Assembly (NCBI GenBank): GCA_028708005.1
Contig: JAQVZV010000008.1
Location: forward strand, 1 to 13,444
Origin: Bacilli bacterium
Lineage (GTDB): Bacteria; Bacillota_I; Bacilli_A; RF39; UBA660
Length of the DNA stretch: 13,444 nt
Direction of reading: 5' to 3'
In this document: piece by piece, positions 1 to 6,671 of the stretch
How the letters are laid out: each line of letters begins with the position of its first letter
Position numbering within the stretch: position 1 is the first letter of the stretch
Program-made: the position numbers and the translations under genes
Notes under the pieces: model-generated
What the model saw: only the letters and a program-made list of their open reading frames with translations
What the model was told of the DNA's origin: nothing
Database searches by the model: none

Positions 1-99
1 ATTGGCGTGAAAGTTTGGATCTACAAAGGTGAAATTCTTCCTAATAAACCAAAAAAGGGAGGGAATAACAATGTTGATGCCCAAAAGAACGAAATATAG
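1..99 (+). CDS. rpsC: 30S ribosomal protein S3, C-terminal fragment
   Basis: This is the last 32 codons and TAG stop of S3, a protein of the 30S head near the mRNA entry channel; the 5' part lies upstream of the window. Frame 1 reads IGVKVWIYKGEILP, the conserved end of the S3 C-terminal domain, followed by a short polar tail (NKPKKGG then NNNVDAQKNEI). The position directly upstream of rplP is the standard S10-operon order. The tail overlaps the start of rplP by 29 bases (71-99), so the rplP ribosome binding site sits inside rpsC coding sequence, which suggests translational coupling. Identity is certain from motif and context; only the exact tail end could be affected by a sequencing error. 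Confidence 0.93.
   Translation: MGVKVWIYKGEILPNKPKKGGNNNVDAQKNEI
55..63 (+). promoter_or_regulatory. Shine-Dalgarno site of rplP inside rpsC
   Basis: AAGGGAGGG lies 7 bases before the ATG at 71 and fixes that codon as the rplP start rather than the in-frame ATG at 29, which has no comparable site and would add 14 residues absent from the L16 family. The site lies within the rpsC reading frame. Confidence 0.75.
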
Positions 100-502
100 A
101 AGACCTCATCGTATCAAATACGAAGGCAAGGCTAAAGGTAATACTGAATTGTGTTTTGGTGACTATGGTTTAGTTGCTAAAGAAGGAGCATGGATCACTT
201 CAAATCAAATTGAAGCTGCTCGTGTAGCTATGAACCGTTATATGCAACGTGGTGGTAAAGTTTGGATCAATATTTTCCCACATTTAGCCAAAACAAAAAA
301 ACCACTTGAAACTCGTATGGGTAAAGGTAAAGGTGCACCTGAGCAATGGGTTGCTGTTGTAAAAGAAGGAAAGATCATGTTTGAAATAGCTGGTGTTTCT
401 GAAAGTGTCGCAAGAGAAGCTTTAAGATTAGCAATGCACAAGTTACCAATCAAGTCTAAATTTATAAAAAGAGAAATTGGTGGTGAAAGCAATGAAGGTT
501 AA
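71..502 (+). CDS. rplP: 50S ribosomal protein L16
   Basis: L16 (143 aa) binds 23S rRNA near the A site of the large subunit and helps position the acceptor arm of tRNA. The N-terminus MLMPKRTKYRRPHR is the typical bacterial start. The two L16 signature regions are visible: QRGGKVWINIFP at about residues 59-70 and RMGKGKG at 82-88, whose Arg corresponds to the E. coli arginine that is hydroxylated in that species. Length matches the family (about 137-144). It begins inside the end of rpsC and its last 11 bases overlap the start of rpmC, so the three genes are probably translationally coupled. Nothing unusual is seen in the protein. Confidence 0.97.
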   Translation: MLMPKRTKYRRPHRIKYEGKAKGNTELCFGDYGLVAKEGAWITSNQIEAARVAMNRYMQRGGKVWINIFPHLAKTKKPLETRMGKGKGAPEQWVAVVKEGKIMFEIAGVSESVAREALRLAMHKLPIKSKFIKREIGGESNEG

Positions 503-689
503 TGATATAAGAAACTTAACCACTGAAGAAATTGAAAAGAAAATTGAAGAAATAAAAGAAGAATTATTTAATTTGCGTTTTAAACAAGCAAATGGTAGTT
601 TGGATAAACCTCATCGCATAAATGAACTTAGAAAGTCTATAGCGAGAGCTAAAACAATTCTACGTGAACGCGAATTAAAGAAAGATTGA
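492..689 (+). CDS. rpmC: 50S ribosomal protein L29
   Basis: L29 (65 aa) is a small two-helix protein at the exit of the ribosomal peptide tunnel, next to L23, where nascent-chain factors dock. The ATG at 492 gives MKVNDIRNLT, matching the family N-terminus; in-frame TTG and GTG codons from 477 would add five residues and were not chosen. The core EELFNLRFKQANGSLDKP and RKSIARAKTILRERE is typical. The start overlaps the rplP stop by 11 bases and only a loose GGTGGTG (479-485) serves as ribosome binding site, so translation probably depends on coupling with rplP. It ends in TGA, one of the stops showing that UGA is not Trp here. Confidence 0.96.
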   Translation: MKVNDIRNLTTEEIEKKIEEIKEELFNLRFKQANGSLDKPHRINELRKSIARAKTILRERELKKD

Positions 690-703
690 GGTGTTAAGTC
701 TTA

Positions 704-958
704 ATGAAAAATAATAATCAAATTATAGGTAGAGTTATAAGCGATAAGAATGACAAAACAATTACGGTTGTTGTTGAAACTTACCGTAAAGATAGATTAT
801 ATGGTAAACGTGTTAAGTATACAAAAAAATATACTGCACACGATGAAGCTAATGCTGCTAAAGTTGGCGATAAGGTATTAATTGAACAAACAAGACCATT
901 ATCAAAAATGAAGCGTTATAATTTAGTAAAAGTACTAGAAAAAGCTGTAATTCTATAA
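704..958 (+). CDS. rpsQ: 30S ribosomal protein S17
   Basis: S17 (84 aa) is an OB-fold primary 16S rRNA-binding protein of the 30S body. The motif GRVISDKNDKTITVVVETY at about residues 9-27 and the following LYGKRVKYTKKYTAHDE are the family hallmarks, and the C-terminal TRPLSKMKRYNLVKVLEKA is also standard. The Shine-Dalgarno GAGGTG at 688-693 overlaps the TGA stop of rpmC. Size agrees with Firmicute homologues (about 85-87). It sits between rpmC and rplN, as in Bacillus. Confidence 0.97.
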   Translation: MKNNNQIIGRVISDKNDKTITVVVETYRKDRLYGKRVKYTKKYTAHDEANAAKVGDKVLIEQTRPLSKMKRYNLVKVLEKAVIL

Positions 959-988
959 TCTTATAAACTCTAGGAGGAGGTATTCAAT

Positions 989-1357
989 ATGGTTCAACAA
1001 GAAACCCGTTTAAAAGTAGCTGACAATTCAGGAGCTCGTGAACTTTTAGTTATTAAAGTTCCTGGAGGTAGCAGAGTTAAAACGGCCAATATAGGTGACG
1101 TTGTTGTTGGCACAGTTAAAAAGGCGCTCCCTCATGGTACGATAAAAGAGGGAAAAATCGTTAAAGCTGTTATCATTAGAACCAAAGCAGGAGTTAGACG
1201 TAGTGATGGTTCATATATTAAATTTGATGATAATGCATGTGTTATTCTAAAAGATGCTAAAACGCCAGTGGGAACACGTGTTTTTGGTCCTGTAGCACGT
1301 GAATTACGTGAGATGGATTATATGAAAATTGTTTCTCTAGCAACAGAAGTGTTATAA
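989..1357 (+). CDS. rplN: 50S ribosomal protein L14
   Basis: L14 (122 aa, the usual length) binds 23S rRNA at the subunit interface, forms an intersubunit bridge with the 30S, and is the docking site of ribosome silencing factor in many bacteria. The start MVQQETRLKVADNSGARELL is nearly universal. The L14 signature region spans about residues 60-87 (AVIIRT, then SDGSYIKFDDNACVIL). A strong AGGAGGAGG site precedes the ATG. The 30-base gap before the gene is one of the larger gaps in this operon, and no terminator is visible in it. Confidence 0.98.
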   Translation: MVQQETRLKVADNSGARELLVIKVPGGSRVKTANIGDVVVGTVKKALPHGTIKEGKIVKAVIIRTKAGVRRSDGSYIKFDDNACVILKDAKTPVGTRVFGPVARELREMDYMKIVSLATEVL

Positions 1358-1369
1358 GGAGGGTGTTTT

Positions 1370-1681
1370 ATGAAATTTAAAACAGGAGATAAAGTAATTG
1401 CTATTGCTGGTAAAGATAAAGGTCGTACCGGTCGTATCAGCAAAGTATTAAGTAAAACCAATAAGGTAGTAGTAGAAGGAATTAATCTAGTTAAGAAACA
1501 TATTAAACCTAATGCTAATGATCAAACTGGTGGTATTGTTTCAGTTGAAGCCCCAATCGATGCATCTAATGTTATGTTCTTTAATGAAAAAACTAACAAA
1601 AGAAGTCGTAAAAGGGTTACAACCGAAACTAAAGAAGTAAAAAAAACTGCCCCTAAGAAGGCAAAAGCTAAAAAAGATTAG
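1370..1681 (+). CDS. rplX: 50S ribosomal protein L24
   Basis: L24 (103 aa) is an assembly-initiator protein that binds the 5' domain of 23S rRNA near the tunnel exit. A KOW motif is visible at about residues 4-34 (TGDKVIAIAGKDKGRTGRI), followed by VVVEGINLVKKHIKP and the EAPIDASNVM segment typical of L24. The last 30 or so residues are a low-complexity Lys/Arg/Thr/Ala tail ending in APKKAKAKKD. In many homologues this region instead carries a TRVG and GKKVR type segment, so the tail appears diverged. AAGGAGGG lies just before the ATG. Identity is firm. Confidence 0.96.
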   Translation: MKFKTGDKVIAIAGKDKGRTGRISKVLSKTNKVVVEGINLVKKHIKPNANDQTGGIVSVEAPIDASNVMFFNEKTNKRSRKRVTTETKEVKKTAPKKAKAKKD

Positions 1682-1696
1682 AAAAGGAGGGTATTT

Positions 1697-2236
1697 ATGA
1701 ACCGCCTAAAAGAAAAATATACAAAAGAAATCATTCCTAATTTAATGAAGAAAGACAATTATAAAACGGTAATGGAAATTCCTAAAATCGAAAAAATTGT
1801 TATTAATATGGGTGTGGGCGATGCCACAACAAATAGTAAACTATTGGAAGCAGCTGTTCGTGATTTGGAATTAATTACAGGTGCTAAGCCAGTTATAACT
1901 AAGGCTAAAAAATCAATTGCTGGTTTTAAAATAAGAGAAGGCAATCCAATCGGGTGTAAGGTTACTTTACGTGGTGATGCTATGTACACATTCTTAGAAA
2001 AATTAATAAGAATAATATTACCACGTGTTCGTGATTTTAGAGGTGTATCACCAAAAGCCTTTGATGGAAGAGGTAATTATAGTTTGGGTTTAACAGAACA
2101 ATTAATTTTCCCAGAAATAGTATATGATGATGTTGTAAAAGTTCGTGGTATGGATATTGTTATTGTAACAACAGCTAATACAGACGAAGAAGCATTACAT
2201 CTTTTAACAGAAATAGGTATTCCTTTTAGAAAGTAA
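1697..2236 (+). CDS. rplE: 50S ribosomal protein L5
   Basis: L5 (179 aa, canonical length) binds 5S rRNA and forms part of the central protuberance, contacting S13 and P-site tRNA. Family segments are clear: the N-terminal KYTKEIIPNLMKK, KIEKIVINMGVGDA at about 30-43, KPVITKAKKSIAGFKIREG, and the C-terminal GRGNYSLGLTEQLIFPEI and MDIVIVTTANTDEEA. AAAAGGAGGG directly precedes the ATG. The 15-base gap from rplX leaves no room for the S8-binding leader structure known upstream of rplE in gammaproteobacteria. Confidence 0.98.
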   Translation: MNRLKEKYTKEIIPNLMKKDNYKTVMEIPKIEKIVINMGVGDATTNSKLLEAAVRDLELITGAKPVITKAKKSIAGFKIREGNPIGCKVTLRGDAMYTFLEKLIRIILPRVRDFRGVSPKAFDGRGNYSLGLTEQLIFPEIVYDDVVKVRGMDIVIVTTANTDEEALHLLTEIGIPFRK

Positions 2237-2246
2237 GGAGGATATA

Positions 2247-2432
2247 ATGGCAAAGAAAAGCATGATTGTAAAAGCTCAAAGAGCAAAGAAATTTAAAGTA
2301 CGTGAATACACTAGATGCGAACGCTGTGGTAGACCACACGCTGTCATGAGTGATTTTAAATTATGTCGTATATGTTTTAGAGAATTAGCGTACAAAGGAC
2401 AAATACCAGGGATTAAGAAATCTAGTTGGTAG
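2247..2432 (+). CDS. rpsZ: 30S ribosomal protein S14, zinc-binding type
   Basis: S14 (61 aa) is a late-assembling 30S head protein. This is the short C+ form with a Cys4 zinc ribbon: C24-x2-C27 and C40-x2-C43, all four present. The flanks RAKKFKVREYTRCERCGRP and RELAYKGQIPGIKKSSW match the type Z family, and 61 residues is the standard length. GGAGG lies before the ATG. Other Firmicutes often carry a zinc-free S14 paralogue elsewhere for zinc starvation; whether this genome does cannot be seen here. The gene lies between rplE and rpsH, as usual. Confidence 0.98.
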   Translation: MAKKSMIVKAQRAKKFKVREYTRCERCGRPHAVMSDFKLCRICFRELAYKGQIPGIKKSSW

Positions 2433-2452
2433 AAAATGGAAGGAGGATATAT

Positions 2453-2851
2453 ATGGTAGTAACCGATCCAATCGCAGATATGTTAACAAGAATTCGTAAC
2501 GCAAACCAAATGCGTTATAAAGAAGTGGCTATGCCTAATTCGAAGTTAAAATATGAAGTGGCTAAAATCTTAAAAAGTGAAGGTTTTATTCAAAGCTATA
2601 AAATTGAAAAAGGCGATATTCAAGATAATTTGATTTTAGTCTTAAAATATGGTCAAAAAAAGGAAAGAGTAATTACAGGTTTAAAGAGAATTTCTAAACC
2701 AGGATTACGTGTTTATGCTAAGGCGGATGATATTCCTAATGTTTTAAATGGGTTAGGAATAGCTATCGTTTCTACTTCTAAAGGTCTTATGACTAATAAA
2801 CAAGCTCGTAAGGAACGCTTAGGTGGAGAAGTTTTAGCATATATTTGGTAA
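2453..2851 (+). CDS. rpsH: 30S ribosomal protein S8
   Basis: S8 (132 aa) is a primary 16S rRNA-binding protein of the central domain; in E. coli it also represses the spc operon. The ATG at 2453 follows AGGAGGAT (2441-2448) and gives MVVTDPIADMLTRIRNANQ, the family N-terminus; an upstream in-frame start at 2426 would overlap rpsZ and add nine unrelated residues. The C-terminal signature STSKGLMTNKQARKERLGG and the ending EVLAYIW are canonical. The protein is normal in every visible respect. Confidence 0.98.
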   Translation: MVVTDPIADMLTRIRNANQMRYKEVAMPNSKLKYEVAKILKSEGFIQSYKIEKGDIQDNLILVLKYGQKKERVITGLKRISKPGLRVYAKADDIPNVLNGLGIAIVSTSKGLMTNKQARKERLGGEVLAYIW

Positions 2852-2875
2852 CAATTACATAAGGAGGAGTTAAAT

Positions 2876-3415
2876 ATGAGTCGTATTGGAAAAAGAATAT
2901 TAACAATACCAGACAATGTTACGGTTGAGTTAAATAACGATACTCTTACTGTTAGAGGCCCAAAAGGTCAATTAGCACTTAACATACCAGAAAATGTAAT
3001 TGTTAAGATAGATGAAAAAGAAATAACAGTTGAGAGAAAAAATGAAGAATTGGAAACTAGGTCTCTTCATGGTACTATCAACGCTTTAATAACTAATTTA
3101 TTAATAGGTGTAAGCGAAGGATATCAAAAGGGCTTAGAGATTGTTGGTGTTGGTTATCGTTTTAATGTACAGGGTGCAAAACTTGTTATTAATGCAGGAT
3201 ACTCACATCCTATTACATTAGATATCCCTTCTAATTTGACAGTTGAAGGTGTTAGTAATACTGAAATTGTTGTTAAGGGTATGGATAAGCAAGCTGTAGG
3301 TGAATTTGCTGCTAATATCCGAAAGGTGAGAAAACCTGAACCATACAAGGGCAAGGGTATTCGTTATAAGGGTGAGTATGTTCGCCGTAAGGAAGGCAAA
3401 AAGGCCGCCAAATAA
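2876..3415 (+). CDS. rplF: 50S ribosomal protein L6
   Basis: L6 (179 aa, standard length) lies at the base of the L7/L12 stalk near the sarcin-ricin loop and the GTPase-factor binding site. The start MSRIGKRILTIPDNV and RGPKGQL at about 27-33 are typical, and the C-terminal signature PEPYKGKGIRY is at about 154-164, followed by a basic tail. AAGGAGGAG precedes the ATG. Both alpha-beta repeat domains appear intact. It lies between rpsH and rplR, as in all spc operons. Confidence 0.98.
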   Translation: MSRIGKRILTIPDNVTVELNNDTLTVRGPKGQLALNIPENVIVKIDEKEITVERKNEELETRSLHGTINALITNLLIGVSEGYQKGLEIVGVGYRFNVQGAKLVINAGYSHPITLDIPSNLTVEGVSNTEIVVKGMDKQAVGEFAANIRKVRKPEPYKGKGIRYKGEYVRRKEGKKAAK

Positions 3416-3432
3416 AAGAAAGGGAGTCTATT

Positions 3433-3795
3433 ATGATTAATAAAAGATCAAGAAATGAAGCTAGAGTCTTTAGGCATAAACGTATTAGAGAAAATATTTA
3501 TGGTACATCTTTAATACCGAGATTAAATGTTTTCAGATCAAGTAAACATATTAATGCTCAAATCATTGATGATGAAGCTGGAATTACTTTAGTAAGTGCT
3601 TCGTCATTGGATAAAGACTTAAATATTGCAAACGGAGGCAATATAGAAGCTGCTAAGTTAGTAGGGGTCTCTATTGCTAAGAAAGCTAAAAAAGCTAAAA
3701 TAAATAAAGTAGTATTTGATAGAAGTGGATACTTATATCATGGACGTGTAAAAGCTTTAGCTGAAGCAGCACGTGAAAATGGATTAGAATTCTAA
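3433..3795 (+). CDS. rplR: 50S ribosomal protein L18
   Basis: L18 (120 aa) binds 5S rRNA with L5 and helps bring it into the central protuberance. The segments RHKRIRENIYGTSLIPRLNVFRSSKHINAQIIDD (split across about residues 14-47) and VVFDRSGYLYHGRVKALAEAARENGLEF (C-terminus) are the family core; YHGRVKALAEAAR is particularly conserved. AAAGGGAG precedes the ATG at a normal distance. Length is standard and nothing is odd. Confidence 0.97.
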   Translation: MINKRSRNEARVFRHKRIRENIYGTSLIPRLNVFRSSKHINAQIIDDEAGITLVSASSLDKDLNIANGGNIEAAKLVGVSIAKKAKKAKINKVVFDRSGYLYHGRVKALAEAARENGLEF

Positions 3796-3808
3796 AAGGA
3801 GGGAAACA

Positions 3809-4318
3809 ATGGAAAAAAGAACGAGACAACCTCAAGAAAAAGAAAATGAAGAATTAGTAATTGATGTTAAGCGTGTTACTAAGGTAACTAAGGGTGGTCG
3901 TCAATTTCGTTTCGCTGCTACTGTTGTCGTTGGAGACAGAAAAGGTCATGTAGGGCTTGGAACAGGTAAAGCGAATGAAGTGCCAGACGCTGTTAAGAAA
4001 GCAATTGCTAATGCTAATAAAAACTTAATTCAAGTACCTATTATCGACGGAAGAACAATACCACATGAAGCATATGGTGTAAGTGGTGCCGCTAAAGTTA
4101 TGATAAAGCCTGCTAAGGCTGGTAATGGTATTATTGCTGGTGGACCTGTAAGAGCTGTTTTAGAACTAGCTGGTATTAGTGATGTTATTTCTAAATCACT
4201 TGGTTCTAATACTAAAATAAATATGGCAAGAGCTACTATTAATGCTCTTACTGCCCAAAAGACTATCGAAAAAGTTGCTGAATTAAGAGGCAAATCAGTA
4301 GAGGAGATTTTAGGCTAA
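3809..4318 (+). CDS. rpsE: 30S ribosomal protein S5
   Basis: S5 (169 aa) lies at the mRNA entry side of the 30S and takes part in decoding fidelity and helicase action. The double-stranded-RNA-binding-like N-terminal domain carries VTKGGRQFRFAATVVVGD and RKGHVGLGTGKANEVPDAV (about 26-62), and the C-terminal domain AGNGIIAGGPVRAVLELAG. The first 13 residues are a polar, charged extension. AAAAGGAGGG precedes the ATG. Its TAA overlaps the ATG of rplO by one base (TAATG), whereas most Firmicutes have rpmD (L30) between these two genes. Confidence 0.98.
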   Translation: MEKRTRQPQEKENEELVIDVKRVTKVTKGGRQFRFAATVVVGDRKGHVGLGTGKANEVPDAVKKAIANANKNLIQVPIIDGRTIPHEAYGVSGAAKVMIKPAKAGNGIIAGGPVRAVLELAGISDVISKSLGSNTKINMARATINALTAQKTIEKVAELRGKSVEEILG

Positions 4319-4761
4319 TGAAATTACATGAATTAAATTACAGCGAAGGTGCTGTTAAAAATCGTAAAAGACTAGGTCGTGGATCTAGTAGCGGTACAGG
4401 AAAAACTAGCGGTAAAGGACATAAGGGTCAAAATGCAAGGAGTGGCGGCGGAGTTAAAGCGTGGTTTGAAGGTGGACAATTACCATTATTTCAACGTATT
4501 CCTAAGAGAGGTTTTAGCAATGCCAAATTTAAAATTAGATATGCTACGATTAATGTTAGTGATTTAAATCGTTTTGAAGACGACACGGTTGTATCACCAG
4601 AATTATTAAAAGAAATAGGTATGGTTAAGAATCAATTAAATGGAATAAAAGTTTTAGGAGATGGAACAATTTCGAAGCGTCTTACTGTAAGAGCTCATAA
4701 ATTTTCTGAAACAGCAAAAAAGGCAATCGAAGCAGCTGGTGGAACTGTTGAGGTGATTTAA
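4318..4761 (+). CDS. rplO: 50S ribosomal protein L15
   Basis: L15 (147 aa) is a late-assembly 23S rRNA-binding protein with a long Gly/Arg/Lys-rich N-terminal extension. That extension is seen as KNRKRLGRGSSSGTGKTSG with KGHKGQNARSGGGVKAWFEGG after it, and QLPLFQRIPKRGFSN follows. The C-terminal domain GIKVLGDGTISKRLTVRAH leads to AIEAAGGTVEVI. GAGGAG at 4301-4306, inside rpsE, is the ribosome binding site, 11 bases from the ATG, so coupling with rpsE is likely. Length is typical. Confidence 0.98.
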   Translation: MKLHELNYSEGAVKNRKRLGRGSSSGTGKTSGKGHKGQNARSGGGVKAWFEGGQLPLFQRIPKRGFSNAKFKIRYATINVSDLNRFEDDTVVSPELLKEIGMVKNQLNGIKVLGDGTISKRLTVRAHKFSETAKKAIEAAGGTVEVI

Positions 4762-4762
4762 T

Positions 4763-6022
4763 ATGTTTGTATTATTGAAACAATTGTTTAGTCCTAAGAA
4801 TAAAGATATTTTAAGAAGAGTATCATTTACGTTATTAGCTTTATTTATCTTTAAATTAGGAACTATGATTCAAGTTCCAGGAACAGAGTCAATTACAAAA
4901 AACTTGGGCTTCCTAGAATTAATGAATGCAATGGGTGGTGGGGCTTTTAAGCAATTTTCAATATTTGCTTTAGGTGTATCACCTTATATCTCAGCATCAA
5001 TTGTTACACAATTATTACAAATGGATATTGTGCCTTATTTTTCTGAACTTGCTAAGCAAGGACCATCAGGTAGAAGAAAAATAAATAAGATAAATCGTTA
5101 TATGGGGATTGCAATAGCTTTCCTCCAAGGTTATGTATTCTCATTTGCTTTCTTACCAGAAGGTTCAGGGGCATTAGAATATATGAGAATATCAATTATT
5201 TTAACAGCAGGAACGGCATTTATTTTATGGCTAGGTGACCAAATTACACAAAAAGGCATTGGTAATGGTATATCACTTATTATAATGTCAGGTATTTTAA
5301 TGACTACTCCAACTATGTTTATTAATGCATTTAATGAGATGGTTAAAACTACTAGTACTCAAGCAATTGTTATGGGTATCGTATCATTTTCTATCTTTGT
5401 ATTAGTATACTTAGCAATTGTTATAGGAGTAATATTTATTCAACAAGCTGAACGAAGAATTCCTATTCAATATTCAAATAAAACAAGTAGCGCATATGAG
5501 TCTAGACAAAACTATATGCCAATTAAGGTGAACTCAGCTGGTGTTATGCCTGTTATTTTCGCCTCAATGGTGGTGGCTATTCCATCTACCATAGCGCAAT
5601 TTTTAAAAAATGATAAATTAATGCTTTTTGTTGAGAAGTATTTGAATTATGATACAGTTACAGGATTTGCTTTTTATATGTTGATGATTATCTTCTTTGC
5701 ATATTTCTATACATATATGCAGTTAAATCCAGATGAGATGGCTTCAAATTTTCAAAAACAAGGTGGTTATATTCCTGGAATTAGACCAGGAAAAGAAACA
5801 GCATCATATATTAAACAAATATTATCACGTTTAACAATTATAGGCGCCTTATTCTTAATTATTATCGCAGGATTACCAATTGTTTTCTCAAATGTTTCTA
5901 ACTTAAGTGCTAATATAACGATTGGTGGTACAGGATTATTAATCGTTGTGGGTGTTGCCTTAGAGACTTATAGTCAACTTGAAAGTAGATTATTAACGAG
6001 AAATTATGGAGGGCGTTGGTAA
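4763..6022 (+). CDS. secY: Preprotein translocase subunit SecY
   Basis: SecY (419 aa) forms the protein-conducting channel of the SecYEG translocon in the cytoplasmic membrane. About ten hydrophobic segments are visible. SecY signatures are present: FSIFALGVSPYISASIV at about 65-81 and GDQITQKGIGNGISLII at about 158-174. The cytosolic loops that contact SecA and the ribosome carry ERRIPIQYSNK (230-240) and GIRPGKETASYI (339-350). The C-terminus LESRLLTRNYGGRW is typical. GAGGTGAT (4750-4757), overlapping the end of rplO, is the ribosome binding site. Length is slightly short of B. subtilis SecY (about 430) but complete. The position between rplO and adk is standard. Confidence 0.98.
   Translation: MFVLLKQLFSPKNKDILRRVSFTLLALFIFKLGTMIQVPGTESITKNLGFLELMNAMGGGAFKQFSIFALGVSPYISASIVTQLLQMDIVPYFSELAKQGPSGRRKINKINRYMGIAIAFLQGYVFSFAFLPEGSGALEYMRISIILTAGTAFILWLGDQITQKGIGNGISLIIMSGILMTTPTMFINAFNEMVKTTSTQAIVMGIVSFSIFVLVYLAIVIGVIFIQQAERRIPIQYSNKTSSAYESRQNYMPIKVNSAGVMPVIFASMVVAIPSTIAQFLKNDKLMLFVEKYLNYDTVTGFAFYMLMIIFFAYFYTYMQLNPDEMASNFQKQGGYIPGIRPGKETASYIKQILSRLTIIGALFLIIIAGLPIVFSNVSNLSANITIGGTGLLIVVGVALETYSQLESRLLTRNYGGRW
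6008..6013 (+). promoter_or_regulatory. Shine-Dalgarno site of adk within the 3' end of secY
   Basis: GGAGGG lies 10 bases before the ATG at 6024. It supports that codon over the in-frame ATG at 6006, which precedes the site and would add MEGVGN ahead of the conserved adenylate kinase N-terminus. Confidence 0.65.
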
Positions 6023-6023
6023 T

Positions 6024-6671
6024 ATGAATATTGTATTTATTGCACCACCAGCAGCAGGAAAAGGAACTCAATCTAAATTGTTATCAGATAAGTACGGTAT
6101 AGTACATATTTCAACTGGAGATTTGTTGAGATCTGAAGTTGCTTCCGGCTCAGAGTTGGGTAATCATATAAATGAGTTACTAAAAAGTGGTAAGTTGGTT
6201 GACGATGAAATTGTCTTTAATATGTTAGAAACTAGATTGAAGCAAAAAGATTGTGACAAAGGTTATATTTTAGATGGCTTTCCTCGCAATCTTGAGCAAG
6301 CAAAGATCTATGACGAAATGGCTAAACGTTTAAATCGTCCTATTGATTACGCGATACTTTTAAATATAACTAGAGAAGAGGCAATGAGGAGAATTACAGG
6401 TCGTGTTTCTTGTCCAGCATGTGGTGCAGTATATAATGAATATTCTGATGTCTTCACTTATTCAGGAATGTGTAACCATTGTTCTGCTAAGTTAGTAAAA
6501 AGAGAAGACGACAATATAGAAACATTTAATCAAAGGTTTGATACATATTTGTCAAGAACACAACCTATCATTGAACATTATAAAATGAAGGGAATATTAC
6601 ATGTAGTAGATAGTGGTATTTCTAAAGAAAATACTTTTGCGCAAATAGAAAGCATCATTGGTGGTAATTAA
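6024..6671 (+). CDS. adk: Adenylate kinase, long zinc-lid form
   Basis: This cytosolic enzyme (215 aa) interconverts ATP + AMP with 2 ADP. The long-form domain order is present: P-loop at residues 7-16, AMP-binding region with STGDLLR (30-36) and DGFPR (84-88), and a LID with four zinc-ligand cysteines C130, C133, C150 and C153, at the same numbers as in Bacillus stearothermophilus. Key basic residues K13, R88, R123, R127, R160 and R171 are retained. The P-loop is unusual: it reads APPAAGKGTQ, so the two glycines of the canonical GxPGxGKGTQ (residues 7 and 10) are both Ala. The residue after DGFPR is Asn rather than the usual Thr. The gene follows secY by one base and abuts map. I infer an active kinase. 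Confidence 0.95.
   Translation: MNIVFIAPPAAGKGTQSKLLSDKYGIVHISTGDLLRSEVASGSELGNHINELLKSGKLVDDEIVFNMLETRLKQKDCDKGYILDGFPRNLEQAKIYDEMAKRLNRPIDYAILLNITREEAMRRITGRVSCPACGAVYNEYSDVFTYSGMCNHCSAKLVKREDDNIETFNQRFDTYLSRTQPIIEHYKMKGILHVVDSGISKENTFAQIESIIGGN

Noticed and set aside
959..988. TATAAA-like sequence before rplN as an internal promoter
   Set aside because: There is no -35 at a sensible distance, and AT-rich DNA yields such hexamers by chance.
1682..1750. S8-type autoregulatory leader before rplE
   Set aside because: The 15-base gap holds only a ribosome binding site and I see no hairpin mimicking the S8 site of 16S rRNA. S8 control through this site is known mainly in gammaproteobacteria.
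4379..4567. 62-codon plus-strand frame within rplO in another phase
   Set aside because: It overlaps the Gly/Arg/Lys-rich start of L15 completely and shows no family resemblance or ribosome binding site.
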